64,000 nucleotides of DNA from Alteromonas ponticola (GCF_012911815.1 NZ_JAATNW010000004.1:62001-126000); one strand, 5' to 3'; positions 38,273 to 48,002 are shown, counted from the stretch's first letter. The notes: generated by a model not told the origin, from the letters alone. Made by a program: numbers and translations.

Positions 38273-39060
38273 TGGATTCCAGCATTATGCGTGTCAGTAT
38301 TTTTTTATCAGTGTTCGCTCTCATGGCGGCGTTAGAGTTGTGGCTACCCGCACGCAAAGCGCCGTTGCCGCGTTTCCAGCGCTGGCGGGCAAATCTGGGC
38401 ATATTGGTTATCGGTGCGCTGGCGGCGAGAGTTGTTTTACCCGCTACTTTGGTGGGCGTTGCTCTATGGGCAGAGGAGTCAGGTGTGGGAGTTCTGCACT
38501 GGTTAGGCGCACCTGTCGTGGTTTCGGTAATACTCAGTATTTTGCTGCTGGATTTAGCGATTTATTGGCAACACCGACTGTTTCACCGCGTACCAATACT
38601 GTGGCGCTTACATAAAGTACATCATGCAGACAGCCATGTTGATTCAACTACAGGGCTGCGTTTTCATCCGGTAGAGATTGTATTAAGCTTATTTATCAAA
38701 GGTGGGGTGATCTTACTCGTTGGGGCGCCCGCACTGGCTGTTATTATTTTTGAAGTGGCATTAAATGCGTTTTCGCTGTTTAACCACACCAATATCCGCT
38801 TACCGTTAAAATGGGACGACCGTCTGGCTTATCTGGTGATAACGCAGCGTCTGCATCGCATACATCATTCGCAGCACGCCCGCGAAACCAATACTAATTT
38901 TGGTTTTAGTGTCAGCTGGTGGGATCGTTTATTTAACAGCTACCGACCGCGGGCACGTCAATCGGATGAAGAGTTAGATATAGGATTGCGAGAGTTTCCA
39001 GCTACGTCCAGTAACGCCAGACTTTCACGGCTGCTAACAATGCCTTTTACGCGTTCGTAA
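38272..39060 (+). CDS. Sterol desaturase / fatty acid hydroxylase family protein
   Basis: This 262-residue membrane di-iron enzyme has the histidine clusters of the family: WQHRLFHR, LHKVHHAD, FNHTN and LHRIHHSQH. Members hydroxylate or desaturate lipids, sterols or alkylglycerols with oxygen. ATG 38272 overlaps the stop of the phosphatidyltransferase gene (TAATG); the longer reading from 38158 lies in that gene. Its place directly after a phospholipid synthase suggests it acts on a membrane lipid. Confidence 0.9.
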   Translation: MDSSIMRVSIFLSVFALMAALELWLPARKAPLPRFQRWRANLGILVIGALAARVVLPATLVGVALWAEESGVGVLHWLGAPVVVSVILSILLLDLAIYWQHRLFHRVPILWRLHKVHHADSHVDSTTGLRFHPVEIVLSLFIKGGVILLVGAPALAVIIFEVALNAFSLFNHTNIRLPLKWDDRLAYLVITQRLHRIHHSQHARETNTNFGFSVSWWDRLFNSYRPRARQSDEELDIGLREFPATSSNARLSRLLTMPFTRS

Positions 39061-39203
39061 GTAAATTGACTGGCTTGCGCGATGAAAATACAGGGGCATC
39101 CTGTCCAGTTAGCGCGGTAGGAGATTGGAAGCCTGTTGCCGTCATTGCGGTTTGCTGTAATATGTTGAATCCATTCATTCAAATTGTTGAAAAGTAGGTA
39201 GAA

Positions 39204-39917
39204 ATGAAAGCTATTGTTGCGTTGGTAAGCATCGTCAGTTTTTTGATGGTGGTGCTGCCCGGTTTACTATACCAATTTGCTGGTTTGAGTCTGGGGCTCG
39301 CGTTCACTTCCTTCCGCTTTGGCCTGTTTGTCGGCGTGGCGGCATTAGTTCTGATTATTTTACAGCTGCTGTTTGCCCGCAAAACAATGCAATGGGGTAA
39401 GACGGCGGTATGGACTGCAATGGCGCTGGTAGCGATTGTGATGCCGCTTCAAATGATGGGTCAGGCTAAATCAGTTCCGCCCATTCATGACATTTCAACG
39501 GATGTAAGTAATCCCCCGGCATTCGTTGCGGTGGCACCAAAACGCGCAGACGCGCCCAATCCGCTTGAGTATGCAGGTGGTGAGGTGACTCGCCAGCAGC
39601 TTGAAGCCTACCCCAACATTAAAACTCAGGTGTTTTCACAACCGCTGGACAAGGTTTATACAGCAGCAGAGAAAGCCGTGGCTGAGCTGGGTTGGGAACG
39701 TACCCAGCAAAACGCTTTGGAGAATACCATTGAAGCAACTGATACTACCTTCTGGTTTGGTTTCAAAGACGACGTGGTGATCAGATTGACCGCAAAAGAT
39801 AATAAAACACTGGTGGACGTGCGCAGTAAATCCCGCGTAGGCATGAGCGATCTAGGCAAGAATGCACAACGTATTGAGGCCTTTTTTGATGTTTTACACC
39901 AACAATTGGCAGATTAG
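39204..39917 (+). CDS. DUF1499 family membrane protein
   Basis: This 237-residue protein has three N-terminal helices (VSIVSFLMVVLPGLLYQFAG, FGLFVGVAALVLIILQLLFA and AVWTAMALVAIVMPLQMMG), then a soluble domain. The domain is like DUF1499, with YTAAEKAVAELGWE and VDVRSKSRVGMSDLGKNAQRI. Function is unknown. It lies 143 bases after the hydroxylase with only a weak hairpin between, so it might still belong to the same transcript. Confidence 0.85.
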   Translation: MKAIVALVSIVSFLMVVLPGLLYQFAGLSLGLAFTSFRFGLFVGVAALVLIILQLLFARKTMQWGKTAVWTAMALVAIVMPLQMMGQAKSVPPIHDISTDVSNPPAFVAVAPKRADAPNPLEYAGGEVTRQQLEAYPNIKTQVFSQPLDKVYTAAEKAVAELGWERTQQNALENTIEATDTTFWFGFKDDVVIRLTAKDNKTLVDVRSKSRVGMSDLGKNAQRIEAFFDVLHQQLAD

Positions 39918-39974
39918 TCTGCAGACTCAATTTGACATCTAAAGCGCTCTGACGCCTGAAAACCTCTAAACCGT

Positions 39975-39996
39975 CTGTCGACCTCAATGTCGGCAG
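39975..39996. terminator. Hairpin between convergent genes
   Basis: CTGTCGAC and GTCGGCAG pair over 8 bases with one G-U pair and a 6-base loop. Outer AAACC and GGTTT repeats could extend it. No strong T run on the plus side. Confidence 0.45.
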
Positions 39997-40027
39997 ATTG
40001 GTTTAATCGGTAGGGTGTACGCAAAAT

Positions 40028-41407
40028 TCACTCTAAAATAACGTAACAATCTTTTCCGTCGTGTTTAGCCTGATATAGCGCACTGTCTGCTTCGCTAAGC
40101 GTATGTTCAAAATCTTTTATTTTCTTAGCATTTAAAATTTTCATTCCGATGCTAACCGTGATGGTAACCATTTTGGATTCCGCCTGCACAGTGACTTGTC
40201 TGGCAGCCTCCAGCAATCTTTGACCCAGCGCCGCCGCATCTTGTGGTTGATTGGCTGCAACCGCGAAAGCAAATTCTTCGCCGCCATAACGACAAAAGGC
40301 ATCTTCAGTACGAAATATCGCCTGGATGGCGTTGGTTAGCGCTATCAGCACATCATCGCCAAAATCATGTCCATAAGTATCATTAACCTTTTTAAAATTA
40401 TCGATATCCAGTAATCCAATAACCACCGACGTATTGTGACGCTGGCTTGCACTGATAAGCTTGGTAATCTGACTTCTGAAGAAACGACGATTGGGCGCCT
40501 GTGTCAAAGGGTCGAAAAAGGCTATCTTCTCCAGTGTAGCCTTAGCTTTTTGAAGTTCTTCGGTTCGGCTGGCTACCATTTCCTCCAGTTTATCCTTAAG
40601 AACGCGCAAATCGGTGTTTCGCTTTGTTAACTGCTCCTGACGGAAAATACTTTCTGACACATCGCGTTCAATGGCAGCAAAGTGGGTGATTTCACCATAT
40701 TTATTCACTAACGGTATGATATTAAACTCTATCCAATAAGGGCGGCCATTTTTATCGTAGTTGAGTAAGGTTTCGTTAATGGCTTTACCCTGGTTCAGCG
40801 CGTCGTGAATACGCTTTGTTGCCGCTTCGTCCGTCAGTGCGCCCTGCAAGATTCGCGGCGTCTCACCGATAACTTCATCACTGGTATATCCAGTGAGAGT
40901 CTCAAACGCCTTGTTAACATAGACAATTTTAGGGCCGGTAGGGTAGTCGATGTCACTGGCTTCAGTGACAATAACAATATCTTGAGTATTTTCGACAATA
41001 TCCTCAAACGAAAACATTTTTTTGGCATCTGAGATATCGATAAAAGTGACAATTACAAAACTGCCTTTACCCCCTTCCCCCTCATAATAGGCGTTAACCA
41101 TAAACCCACTGATTTCTTTGGCAGAATCGTCGATAACGCCCATTATTTCGTTAGACAGTTTTTTACGTGTCCTGATAACCCGGTTGACAGGGTAATCATC
41201 GACGGTTAATTTTCGCCCTCTATCATCAATAAAGTGCCACTGAGTGTCATAGGCACTTTTACCAATGATGCGGTCGTAATCTAACCTGAGTAGCTCCAGT
41301 GCCTTAGGGTTAACGTAAGCGACGCTGGTGTCCCATCGATGAATAATAATACCTATGTGAGCATGCTCAAGAATGTTTTTAAGGTTTAATTCATTGATAT
41401 CATTCAC
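40028..41407 (-). CDS. Diguanylate cyclase with two PAS domains
   Basis: This 459-residue cytosolic signalling protein has a PAS domain at about 10-125 (HAHIGIIIHRWD), a second PAS/PAC at about 135-260 (AFETLTGYTSDEVIGETPRI), a coiled-coil linker (KLEEMVASRTEELQKAKATL) and a GGDEF domain. The active motif is RYGGEEF, and the inhibitory I-site RTED stands five residues before it. Both sites look intact, so it should make cyclic-di-GMP under product control. The cue sensed by the PAS domains is unknown. No membrane helix is seen. Confidence 0.95.
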   Translation of the reverse strand: MNDINELNLKNILEHAHIGIIIHRWDTSVAYVNPKALELLRLDYDRIIGKSAYDTQWHFIDDRGRKLTVDDYPVNRVIRTRKKLSNEIMGVIDDSAKEISGFMVNAYYEGEGGKGSFVIVTFIDISDAKKMFSFEDIVENTQDIVIVTEASDIDYPTGPKIVYVNKAFETLTGYTSDEVIGETPRILQGALTDEAATKRIHDALNQGKAINETLLNYDKNGRPYWIEFNIIPLVNKYGEITHFAAIERDVSESIFRQEQLTKRNTDLRVLKDKLEEMVASRTEELQKAKATLEKIAFFDPLTQAPNRRFFRSQITKLISASQRHNTSVVIGLLDIDNFKKVNDTYGHDFGDDVLIALTNAIQAIFRTEDAFCRYGGEEFAFAVAANQPQDAAALGQRLLEAARQVTVQAESKMVTITVSIGMKILNAKKIKDFEHTLSEADSALYQAKHDGKDCYVILE

Positions 41408-41605
41408 GATGCTTCATACTTCATGGATTGCTTCAGAAGGATCAAAGTGTAGTCAGCTTTGTATGCCTGTGCAAATTTCGCACAGCCTGGCCGCGTGATG
41501 TCAGTGATATCGCCATTTGAATTTAGCAGTGAAAAAGCGATGAGGTTTCAAGGTTATTTGCAATAAAACGCTGACCCACGCAGGACACTCTGAATTGAAA
41601 ATCGC

Positions 41606-42667
41606 CTAACGTCCGGTGATCTCACCATAGCCTTTGCCAATAAAGCCGCCTGATGCCTTTATGCGCCCTTCCCAATAAGGCACGGTGAGTTGATTGCGAG
41701 AATCGCGGGTAATTGCCTCAATTATGATGGGCGAATAATCGGCCAACACGACCTGCCACTTTTGTGGGTAAACTTTATCGCCAAGTGAAAGTGATGCCAG
41801 CACTGAGATGTTGATATGCTGGTGGCTGATCGTTTCTGCCTGGCCATTTTCCCGAATCCGTGTTCCGCTGCAGTTATCGTAGCTGCCAGCCTGGGTACGA
41901 ATACAAAACAGCATTAATCCGTGTTGTTGGTTTGAGTCGACCAGACTAAACCAGTCCCAGCCGACCTGATCTTCATCCAGCAAGCTTGCAGACCATTCTC
42001 GGTCGTACCAGGCGTGGCCGTTTACGTTAAATGTCTGGCCGGCAAAAGTCACCTTGCCAGATGCTTTTAAAAAGGGGTAGCTGTAGTAATAGGAGGCGTG
42101 ACCACTTTGCGTTTTCTGGCTGTAGCCCTTGTCGCCATGAAATGTGACCGGGCTGTCGGCGAGCGTGAGTGAGACAGCATGATCGGTTTCTGCTGCGGTT
42201 AACTGTAATGGTAAGAAGTCCTGACTCAGACTGCGCAACTGCCAGTCATCGATAAAGGCTGAAAATGGGGAGCTGACCACGCCAGCCTGTTCACTGCGGG
42301 CAAAACGCTCAAAGGCATGATGGGCTTGCTTATGCTGAATGGCAAAGTGAGCGAAGTACAAATTATCATCCCACCATCTAGATTCAATTTGCCCCGGCAC
42401 CAAGGTACGAAACAATGTCCACTGCACACCAAATGTCTCGCCCGTCTCTGCAGTCAGGTTGGCTGTGAGGTACCACCATTCAATCCCTTGCTCTGGGTGA
42501 ATTCCATGGTCCTGTGGAAATGTAATTTGTCGGCCTGGTTTTACCGGTTCACCGCTGGCGATGGATAAACCATCCTGAGCGGATTTTTCGCTGGCCGGTG
42601 TGCAAGCCAGTAAGGCTAAAAGCAGCAAAACGCTGCTGACAATAAAGCAACGAGTTTTATTTTGCAT
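41606..42667 (-). CDS. AttH/CrtC-like lipocalin-type lipoprotein
   Basis: This 353-residue protein has a lipoprotein signal ending in LLALLAC, with Thr after the Cys, which fits outer-membrane sorting. IHPEQGIEWWYLTANL and GHAWYDREWSASLL are hallmarks of the AttH/carotenoid 1,2-hydratase-like two-lipocalin fold. It overlaps the ABC permease gene by 11 bases, the same association as the Att exporter genes. It may receive or modify a hydrophobic compound moved by the transporter. Confidence 0.87.
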   Translation of the reverse strand: MQNKTRCFIVSSVLLLLALLACTPASEKSAQDGLSIASGEPVKPGRQITFPQDHGIHPEQGIEWWYLTANLTAETGETFGVQWTLFRTLVPGQIESRWWDDNLYFAHFAIQHKQAHHAFERFARSEQAGVVSSPFSAFIDDWQLRSLSQDFLPLQLTAAETDHAVSLTLADSPVTFHGDKGYSQKTQSGHASYYYSYPFLKASGKVTFAGQTFNVNGHAWYDREWSASLLDEDQVGWDWFSLVDSNQQHGLMLFCIRTQAGSYDNCSGTRIRENGQAETISHQHINISVLASLSLGDKVYPQKWQVVLADYSPIIIEAITRDSRNQLTVPYWEGRIKASGGFIGKGYGEITGR

Positions 42668-45056
42668 TGACCCTCCTCGTCAGTTTACGAATTGGCAGGT
42701 ACGCGCACAATGCAGCTACTGCAAGCAGCGTCAGGCAGGTCAGGATCAGCGCCTGAATATCAGGATTAAAGTGAATGGTCCAGCCGAAGGCAATGGGCAT
42801 GACAAACTTGAGCAGCGCGATACCTAAAGCCAATCCTAACGGCAACGTCAGTGCAATAGTGAGTAGAATAATTAGCGTGGTCTGGGTCAACTTCATCACA
42901 AGGAGTTGTCTGCGAGAAACACCCAGATTGTGCAATATTGACAGTTGTTTAAGTTGACCGGCACTTAGACTTAACAGGCTGGTACCTAAGCTGGCCAGTG
43001 CGACTGCCAGAATAAAGCCGTTGAGCAGTCGGGTGACGACAAAGGTGTCGTTAAATAATATTGACGCATAGCGTTTGAATCGTTCGTTAGGGTAAATTTG
43101 GGTGCTGTCCTGCTTAAATTCGTTCACCAACCGCTCGCTGAATCTGTCAAGTGAACTGCTATTGGCTAAGCGGATAGAATAGCCTATAAAAACCTGGTTC
43201 AGGTGGCTATCGTTATGCGTGCCTTCGCGTGTAAGCAGCCTGATCCCAGGGTTGCCATAATCGTAGAAGAAGCCACTGATCCGACAATTAAATTGCTGGT
43301 CATTTTGCACAAAACTCACCAGGTTTTGTTGCTGTAATCCATATTTTATGGCGGCTTGTTCGTTTGCCAGACACCCCTGCTGAGCAAAATGACTAGTACC
43401 GACCTTCCCGCCTGAGGTTAGGCTGATATGTTGATAGTGCTTATTGTCATCGCCGTAGCTTTCCAGCGTAGCCGGAATGCTGTCGATATAGCCCTCACTT
43501 TGCTGATAGATGCTGACAAGCGCAACGTCAGACTGGCTGCTCAAGGCTTTGCGTAAATCCGCATTGTGGGTGTCGGTGCGCAGGTAGATATCTGCGCTCA
43601 GCTGCGTCTCCAGGTGTCTGTCCAGTGTGACAGCGAAACTGTTTACCATTATCTGCATGCTGATTGCGCTACCCAGCGCGACTACCATTGCCACAATCGC
43701 GATATGGAGGTCCTTTAAATGGAAGCGAGAGTCGGCATGCAGCCATTGCGCAAGAGGATTGCTAAAGGTCAGTGGCAAGGTGACCGTGAAACGCAGAATA
43801 CTGGGCACGATGAGAACGAATAGCATCAAAATGCATAAGCAAAGCAGTAGTGCCTGATAATCGGTTGCCGCTTCATTCAGCAGCCATATTCCAGCGCCCA
43901 GACTAACTGCCAGACAGCTGTAAAAAGCCCAGCGGCGATACTGTTGAACTAATGGCGTCTGCGACACCATGATAACCGTCAGCGCAGAAAGGTTAAGCGC
44001 AAATCCCAGTGCTACTTTCGACCATTGCCAGACAATTACCAGGGTTTTGTCAAACTGATAGAGGCCCACCAGGGTTCGATTGAGATCCAGTACCAACGCA
44101 TTAGCAATGAGGTAACCGCAGAGGGCACCGATGATTGCTGTGAACAAACTGACGCTGATGAGCTCGATAATCAACGCTAAACGGATCCCCTGTTTGCTAC
44201 AACCCAATAAGTGCATCTGCTGCAGCAACGTTTTACGCGAACTTAAGGTCAACTTGATGGCGTTAAAACTTAAGAATGCAGCAACAATGTACCCCAGCAA
44301 TGCTAACGCCGAAAGGTTAAAAAAGAAGGCCTCAGAAAGAACGGTGAAATTGCGGTTTGCTGCCTCAACCAATTGCGCTTTGCCAGCGACGATTAGGTTA
44401 ATTTGATCTGCCTGTTTGTCTGTGAATGCTGATAGTTCAATGAAGCTAAGTTGTCCATTTGCTCCTAAGAGGTAATCGGCGGTAGCTAAATCAGTCAGCG
44501 CCCATAGTCCGATGTCGCTGGTAAGCCGAATTTCGGGTTGCCGATAACCTACAGGCAGGCTAAGGGGAATGCTTTGGCCATCATCGCTGACGATTCGTGA
44601 AGCAAATTGCTCATCCACCAATAAACGTAAGAACGACCATTCCTCGGTAAATTGCTGTGTTTGTGGCTGAGAGTCTGAAGCATTTACGGCCTTTAGCCAC
44701 AGTAGTGTATTTACCCCTTGAATTGACAGCGACCGCCCTTGCTCGGTTTTAACCGTGCCACGCAATACCGGTTGTGCCTGTGTAATCCCCGAGCGGCGTA
44801 ATTCAAGCCAAACCTCACCGTCGATGTATTGCTTGCCCGTGAGGGGTTTGATGAGATAGGTGACTGGCTCTGTAAGCAAGGCTGCTGACGCCTCAAAGCG
44901 CGATTGTGCTTCCTGGTTTAAACCGGCAATCGCGGTCAGCAGAGCGCTGCCGAGACTCAAGCCTGAAATGAACAGCGCGAGCAGCCAGGGATGTCGGTAA
45001 TAAAAGGCAAGGTGACTGGACAGTACCAGTCTAACCTCGTTACTCAAGGTTGCCAT
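42657..45056 (-). CDS. FtsX-like ABC transporter permease (AttF/AttG type)
   Basis: This is a membrane protein of about 799 residues with an N-terminal helix, a large periplasmic domain, and two groups of helices in the MacB/FtsX pattern (for example LLGYIVAAFLSFNAIKLTLS and ALASLGTSLLSLSAGQLKQL). Such permeases use ATP for lipoprotein, lipid or peptide work in the periplasm, not for simple import. The start is uncertain: ATG 45056 overlaps the ATPase gene by 17 bases, ATG 45074 is an alternative, and neither has a good ribosome site, so coupling is likely. Confidence 0.88.
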   Translation of the reverse strand: MATLSNEVRLVLSSHLAFYYRHPWLLALFISGLSLGSALLTAIAGLNQEAQSRFEASAALLTEPVTYLIKPLTGKQYIDGEVWLELRRSGITQAQPVLRGTVKTEQGRSLSIQGVNTLLWLKAVNASDSQPQTQQFTEEWSFLRLLVDEQFASRIVSDDGQSIPLSLPVGYRQPEIRLTSDIGLWALTDLATADYLLGANGQLSFIELSAFTDKQADQINLIVAGKAQLVEAANRNFTVLSEAFFFNLSALALLGYIVAAFLSFNAIKLTLSSRKTLLQQMHLLGCSKQGIRLALIIELISVSLFTAIIGALCGYLIANALVLDLNRTLVGLYQFDKTLVIVWQWSKVALGFALNLSALTVIMVSQTPLVQQYRRWAFYSCLAVSLGAGIWLLNEAATDYQALLLCLCILMLFVLIVPSILRFTVTLPLTFSNPLAQWLHADSRFHLKDLHIAIVAMVVALGSAISMQIMVNSFAVTLDRHLETQLSADIYLRTDTHNADLRKALSSQSDVALVSIYQQSEGYIDSIPATLESYGDDNKHYQHISLTSGGKVGTSHFAQQGCLANEQAAIKYGLQQQNLVSFVQNDQQFNCRISGFFYDYGNPGIRLLTREGTHNDSHLNQVFIGYSIRLANSSSLDRFSERLVNEFKQDSTQIYPNERFKRYASILFNDTFVVTRLLNGFILAVALASLGTSLLSLSAGQLKQLSILHNLGVSRRQLLVMKLTQTTLIILLTIALTLPLGLALGIALLKFVMPIAFGWTIHFNPDIQALILTCLTLLAVAALCAYLPIRKLTRRVNAK

Positions 45057-45693
45057 CTTTGAGTGTTTTGACATTGTCAAAGTACTCAGCTAACTGATGA
45101 CTGTGAGTAACCATAATTAAGTTTATATTTCTCTCGCGACACAGCGTGGTAAGTAGTTTCACTACCTGATGAGAGCGTTTTAAGTCTAAATTACCGGTGG
45201 GTTCATCTGCCAGCACCAGCTGCGGGTTATGCAAAAGTGCCCGCGCGATACCAACCCGCTGTTGTTCGCCACCGGATAGCTGGTGGGGAAGGGCTGAAAG
45301 CTTATCTTCAAGACCCAGGGTGCCGACAAGGTGCGCAAAATCATCAGCGCTTTGCGCAGGCGCGTTGAGTCTGTGCTGAAACAAAATGTTTTGGCGTACT
45401 GTCAGGCATTCGAGTAACTGATAATGCTGAAAGACCAGCCCTATTTTTCTGCGATAGAGTGAAAGCTGGTGCTCGTCACAGCGGGTCAACTCGTGATTGT
45501 TGACCATGATTGAACCGCTGTCAGCACGCAGCAAGCCGGCAAGTAAGTGCAACAGAGTGGTTTTTCCGGAGCCACTGTCACCCAGCAAGGCGACCTGTTC
45601 AGCCACAGGAACGGTCAAATTAAGCTGGTCTAAAATGGTATGTGAATGACCGCCGTCTTCGCGGCTGAAGCACAGGTTGTTTACTGCAATCAT
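45040..45693 (-). CDS. LolD/MacB-type ABC ATP-binding protein (AttE-like)
   Basis: This 217-residue ATPase has Walker [19 protein letters not shown]-loop [13 protein letters not shown], signature [15 protein letters not shown] and Walker [13 protein letters not shown]. The NLD after Walker B is typical of the LolD/MacB/FtsE class. It starts the three-gene cluster with the FtsX-like permease and the AttH-like lipoprotein. Confidence 0.93.
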   Translation of the reverse strand: MIAVNNLCFSREDGGHSHTILDQLNLTVPVAEQVALLGDSGSGKTTLLHLLAGLLRADSGSIMVNNHELTRCDEHQLSLYRRKIGLVFQHYQLLECLTVRQNILFQHRLNAPAQSADDFAHLVGTLGLEDKLSALPHQLSGGEQQRVGIARALLHNPQLVLADEPTGNLDLKRSHQVVKLLTTLCRERNINLIMVTHSHQLAEYFDNVKTLKDGNLE

Positions 45694-45753
45694 GGTCTTT
45701 CCAAACGCTTTTGTTAAAGCTTAGCACGGCAATCACACGCAAGCCTTGCCTAA

Positions 45754-46569
45754 CTACTCAATGACAAACTGGGTTTTCATAATTTGAGAGCGAATAGAAT
45801 TTCCCTCGGTGTCCTGGGCTGGAAGAAAACGCCACCCACTCAGTGCATCGACAGCACTTTTTGATAGACCTTTGGAGGTTGATTCAATCACTTCGACATC
45901 AGTTGCACGTCCTTGGACATCGACGTAAAACTGAAGTTGGATGACACCGGGCTCGTTGTATTTTGGGCCGATTCGCTTCAATGCAACGGGGGACTCGCGA
46001 TATATCATTTCGGAAGTCTGAGAACCAACTTCGACCTGCGTAAATGACGCTTCCCATTGCTTGCGGTATGCCTTAGCAGCTTCAGGAGTATCAAAAGCGT
46101 AGCCGGCAAACTCACTAGCCTTTTCTTCGTTGCCTTCAAAATTGTAAGCGATAAACATCGCCTTATCGATTAAGGGGTCGTGCGACTGCTCGGTAAACTC
46201 CAGCCATGTCTCACCAGATTGGATAGCTAATTCAGTATCACCCTTCTCGACCCACTTGTTTGCCATCCACCACGACTCAATTTCAGCACGTTTGCTCGCT
46301 AATAAAAGCCAGTCCATTTGTGCTCTAGGTAACAATGCGTTTACCGTTTCTCGCGCTTTTTCGACACCACAGTGGTTAAGTTGCTCGATGGCCAGAGCGA
46401 TGCCATTCACCAGTTGGGGTGAATATATTGTTTTAAACACACCTTTCTGGTGAGCTTCCGCATCGTATTGAACCGAATAGCATTTTTTTTGATAAGCTGT
46501 ATTTGTTTTGTTTTTAGTCGCGGCACAACCTGAGATAACGACCGAAATTAATAATATTAAATATTTCAT
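45754..46569 (-). CDS. Lipoprotein with TonB C-terminal domain
   Basis: This 271-residue protein begins with a lipoprotein signal (LLISVVISGC, then Ala-Ala, which fits outer-membrane sorting). The middle is a helical region with a hint of TPR-like repeats. The last 80 residues match the TonB C-terminal fold: GVIQLQFYVDVQGRATDVEV and SAVDALSGWRFLPA. Classic TonB has an inner-membrane helix and a Pro-rich stalk, and both are missing here. It is unlikely to be a normal energy transducer. It lies 26 bases after efpL. Confidence 0.82.
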   Translation of the reverse strand: MKYLILLISVVISGCAATKNKTNTAYQKKCYSVQYDAEAHQKGVFKTIYSPQLVNGIALAIEQLNHCGVEKARETVNALLPRAQMDWLLLASKRAEIESWWMANKWVEKGDTELAIQSGETWLEFTEQSHDPLIDKAMFIAYNFEGNEEKASEFAGYAFDTPEAAKAYRKQWEASFTQVEVGSQTSEMIYRESPVALKRIGPKYNEPGVIQLQFYVDVQGRATDVEVIESTSKGLSKSAVDALSGWRFLPAQDTEGNSIRSQIMKTQFVIE

Positions 46570-46595
46570 TGGTTCTTCTTATTCTCTCTGAAATG

Positions 46596-47171
46596 CTAAT
46601 GCTTATCACCACGGCTCTGGAACTTGCGTTCCTCGGTATTGATCTTAATCCATTCTCCGGTGCTGATATATTCAGGCACCTGCACCACCAGGCCGGTGGA
46701 TAATTTAGCTGGCTTGGTGCGAGATGTGGCCGAGGCACCTTTGATAGACGGGTCAGTCTCAACAATTTCCAGTTCCACACTCATTGGCAAGTCTAAAGCC
46801 ACTGGAGCGTCACTGACGATAACCACCTGGATGCTATCAGTCTCTTCGTTAAAAAATAGCGCTTCCTCAGCAATACTGTCTTTATGCAAGTGATAAGGGG
46901 TGTAATCTTCTTTATCCAAAAACACATATTCGTCACCATCCATGTACGAAAACATGGCTGGACGACGCACCAGGTCAGCCATCTCCAACATGTCTGAATC
47001 TTTAAAGGTTTCGTCAAACTTCGCGCCACTTACCACATCATACATACGCATGCGATAGATACTGCCGCCCGCTCGCCCTTGCGGTACCGAACGCTCAATA
47101 TCTCTGACGATACAGGTTTTGCCGTCATACACGATGGTGTTGTTCTTTTTGATTTCACTTGCCTTTGGCAT
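46596..47171 (-). CDS. yeiP: Elongation factor P-like protein YeiP/EfpL
   Basis: This 191-residue translation factor is the paralogue of EF-P that rescues ribosomes at certain stall motifs. [38 protein letters not shown] and [19 protein letters not shown] match E. coli YeiP. The tip loop reads VPQGRAGGS, so an arginine stands where EF-P has its modified lysine, as in EfpL. No modification enzyme gene is adjacent. It is probably co-transcribed with the TonB-domain lipoprotein. Confidence 0.95.
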   Translation of the reverse strand: MPKASEIKKNNTIVYDGKTCIVRDIERSVPQGRAGGSIYRMRMYDVVSGAKFDETFKDSDMLEMADLVRRPAMFSYMDGDEYVFLDKEDYTPYHLHKDSIAEEALFFNEETDSIQVVIVSDAPVALDLPMSVELEIVETDPSIKGASATSRTKPAKLSTGLVVQVPEYISTGEWIKINTEERKFQSRGDKH

Positions 47172-47402
47172 GCTTGTAGTCCTGTAATTGAAAACGCCAG
47201 CTTAGCAGGCGGCGTATTATAAAAGCAGTATTTTCAATGATTTTTTGTTGAATCGAAAGTTTAATTTACAGGTCAGAGGGTATTCAATCTGTTTATAGCC
47301 GGATGCGAATGTTGCTGGTATAGAATACATAAAAAGAGCGTCGCATTTTTGTTATATTGAGTGTTGACCTGTAATCACGCTTCCCATTTGTATGGTTTTG
47401 CA

Positions 47403-48002
47403 ATGACGACAAAAAGAAATACTGTGCTGATTGAAACGCTGCAGCATTTTCAAGCTACGTTTAGCGAGGGGATCAGCGAATACCATCTGATTGAATTATT
47501 AAAACAGGAGCCATACGCCTTATTTAACAAAGATGCACTGAGTGATTCACTGGCATTGTTTCAAACACACTTTGTCTTATTCAACGCCCTGTATCAGCTT
47601 CAACAGCGATGGCGGCTAGATAAAACGGGAGTTTTACGCATCCATACCACTCATATTGTGCTTGAGCCATTTGTGCATCAAGGCGCCGCCATCGCTGAGC
47701 CTGATCAACTAGCCGCTTACTATCTGGACTGGGATAATTTTACCAACACGAAGGTGGATGAGGTGGATCAAATGCTGGATGATTTTTGGCAGCGAATGGC
47801 CGGGGTAAAGTCATATGATGAAGCCGAAATTCTCGATGCCAGAAACGTTATGCAAATACCTGAAGACGCCAGGCTGAGCAGGACATTATTAAAACAACAG
47901 TTCAGACGCTTACAACATCAGCATCATCCCGATAAAGGGGGTGACCCTGAAAAATCTAAACACATAGTGGCGGCATTCGAAACGTTAATAAAATCAATAT
48001 GA
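47403..48002 (+). CDS. DnaJ-related protein with C-terminal J domain
   Basis: This 199-residue protein has a conserved N-terminal DNAJ-related domain (TVLIETLQHFQATFSEGISE and FNALYQLQQRW), then a J domain at the C terminus with the essential HPD in QHQHHPDKGGDPEKSKHIV. J domains stimulate Hsp70 ATPase activity; the N-terminal part probably selects clients. ATG 47403 is the start; the upstream reading from 47361 is not supported. A good terminator follows. Confidence 0.9.
   Translation: MTTKRNTVLIETLQHFQATFSEGISEYHLIELLKQEPYALFNKDALSDSLALFQTHFVLFNALYQLQQRWRLDKTGVLRIHTTHIVLEPFVHQGAAIAEPDQLAAYYLDWDNFTNTKVDEVDQMLDDFWQRMAGVKSYDEAEILDARNVMQIPEDARLSRTLLKQQFRRLQHQHHPDKGGDPEKSKHIVAAFETLIKSI

Noticed and set aside
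39090-39104. Hairpin ACAGG/CCTGT after the hydroxylase gene
   Set aside because: The stem is only 5 bases and no T run follows, so it was not called a terminator.
41467-41485. Hairpin CTGTGC/GCACAG upstream of the diguanylate cyclase
   Set aside because: Only 6 bases of stem with no T tract or known motif. It could be a CRP-like half-site dyad, but evidence is too thin for a feature.
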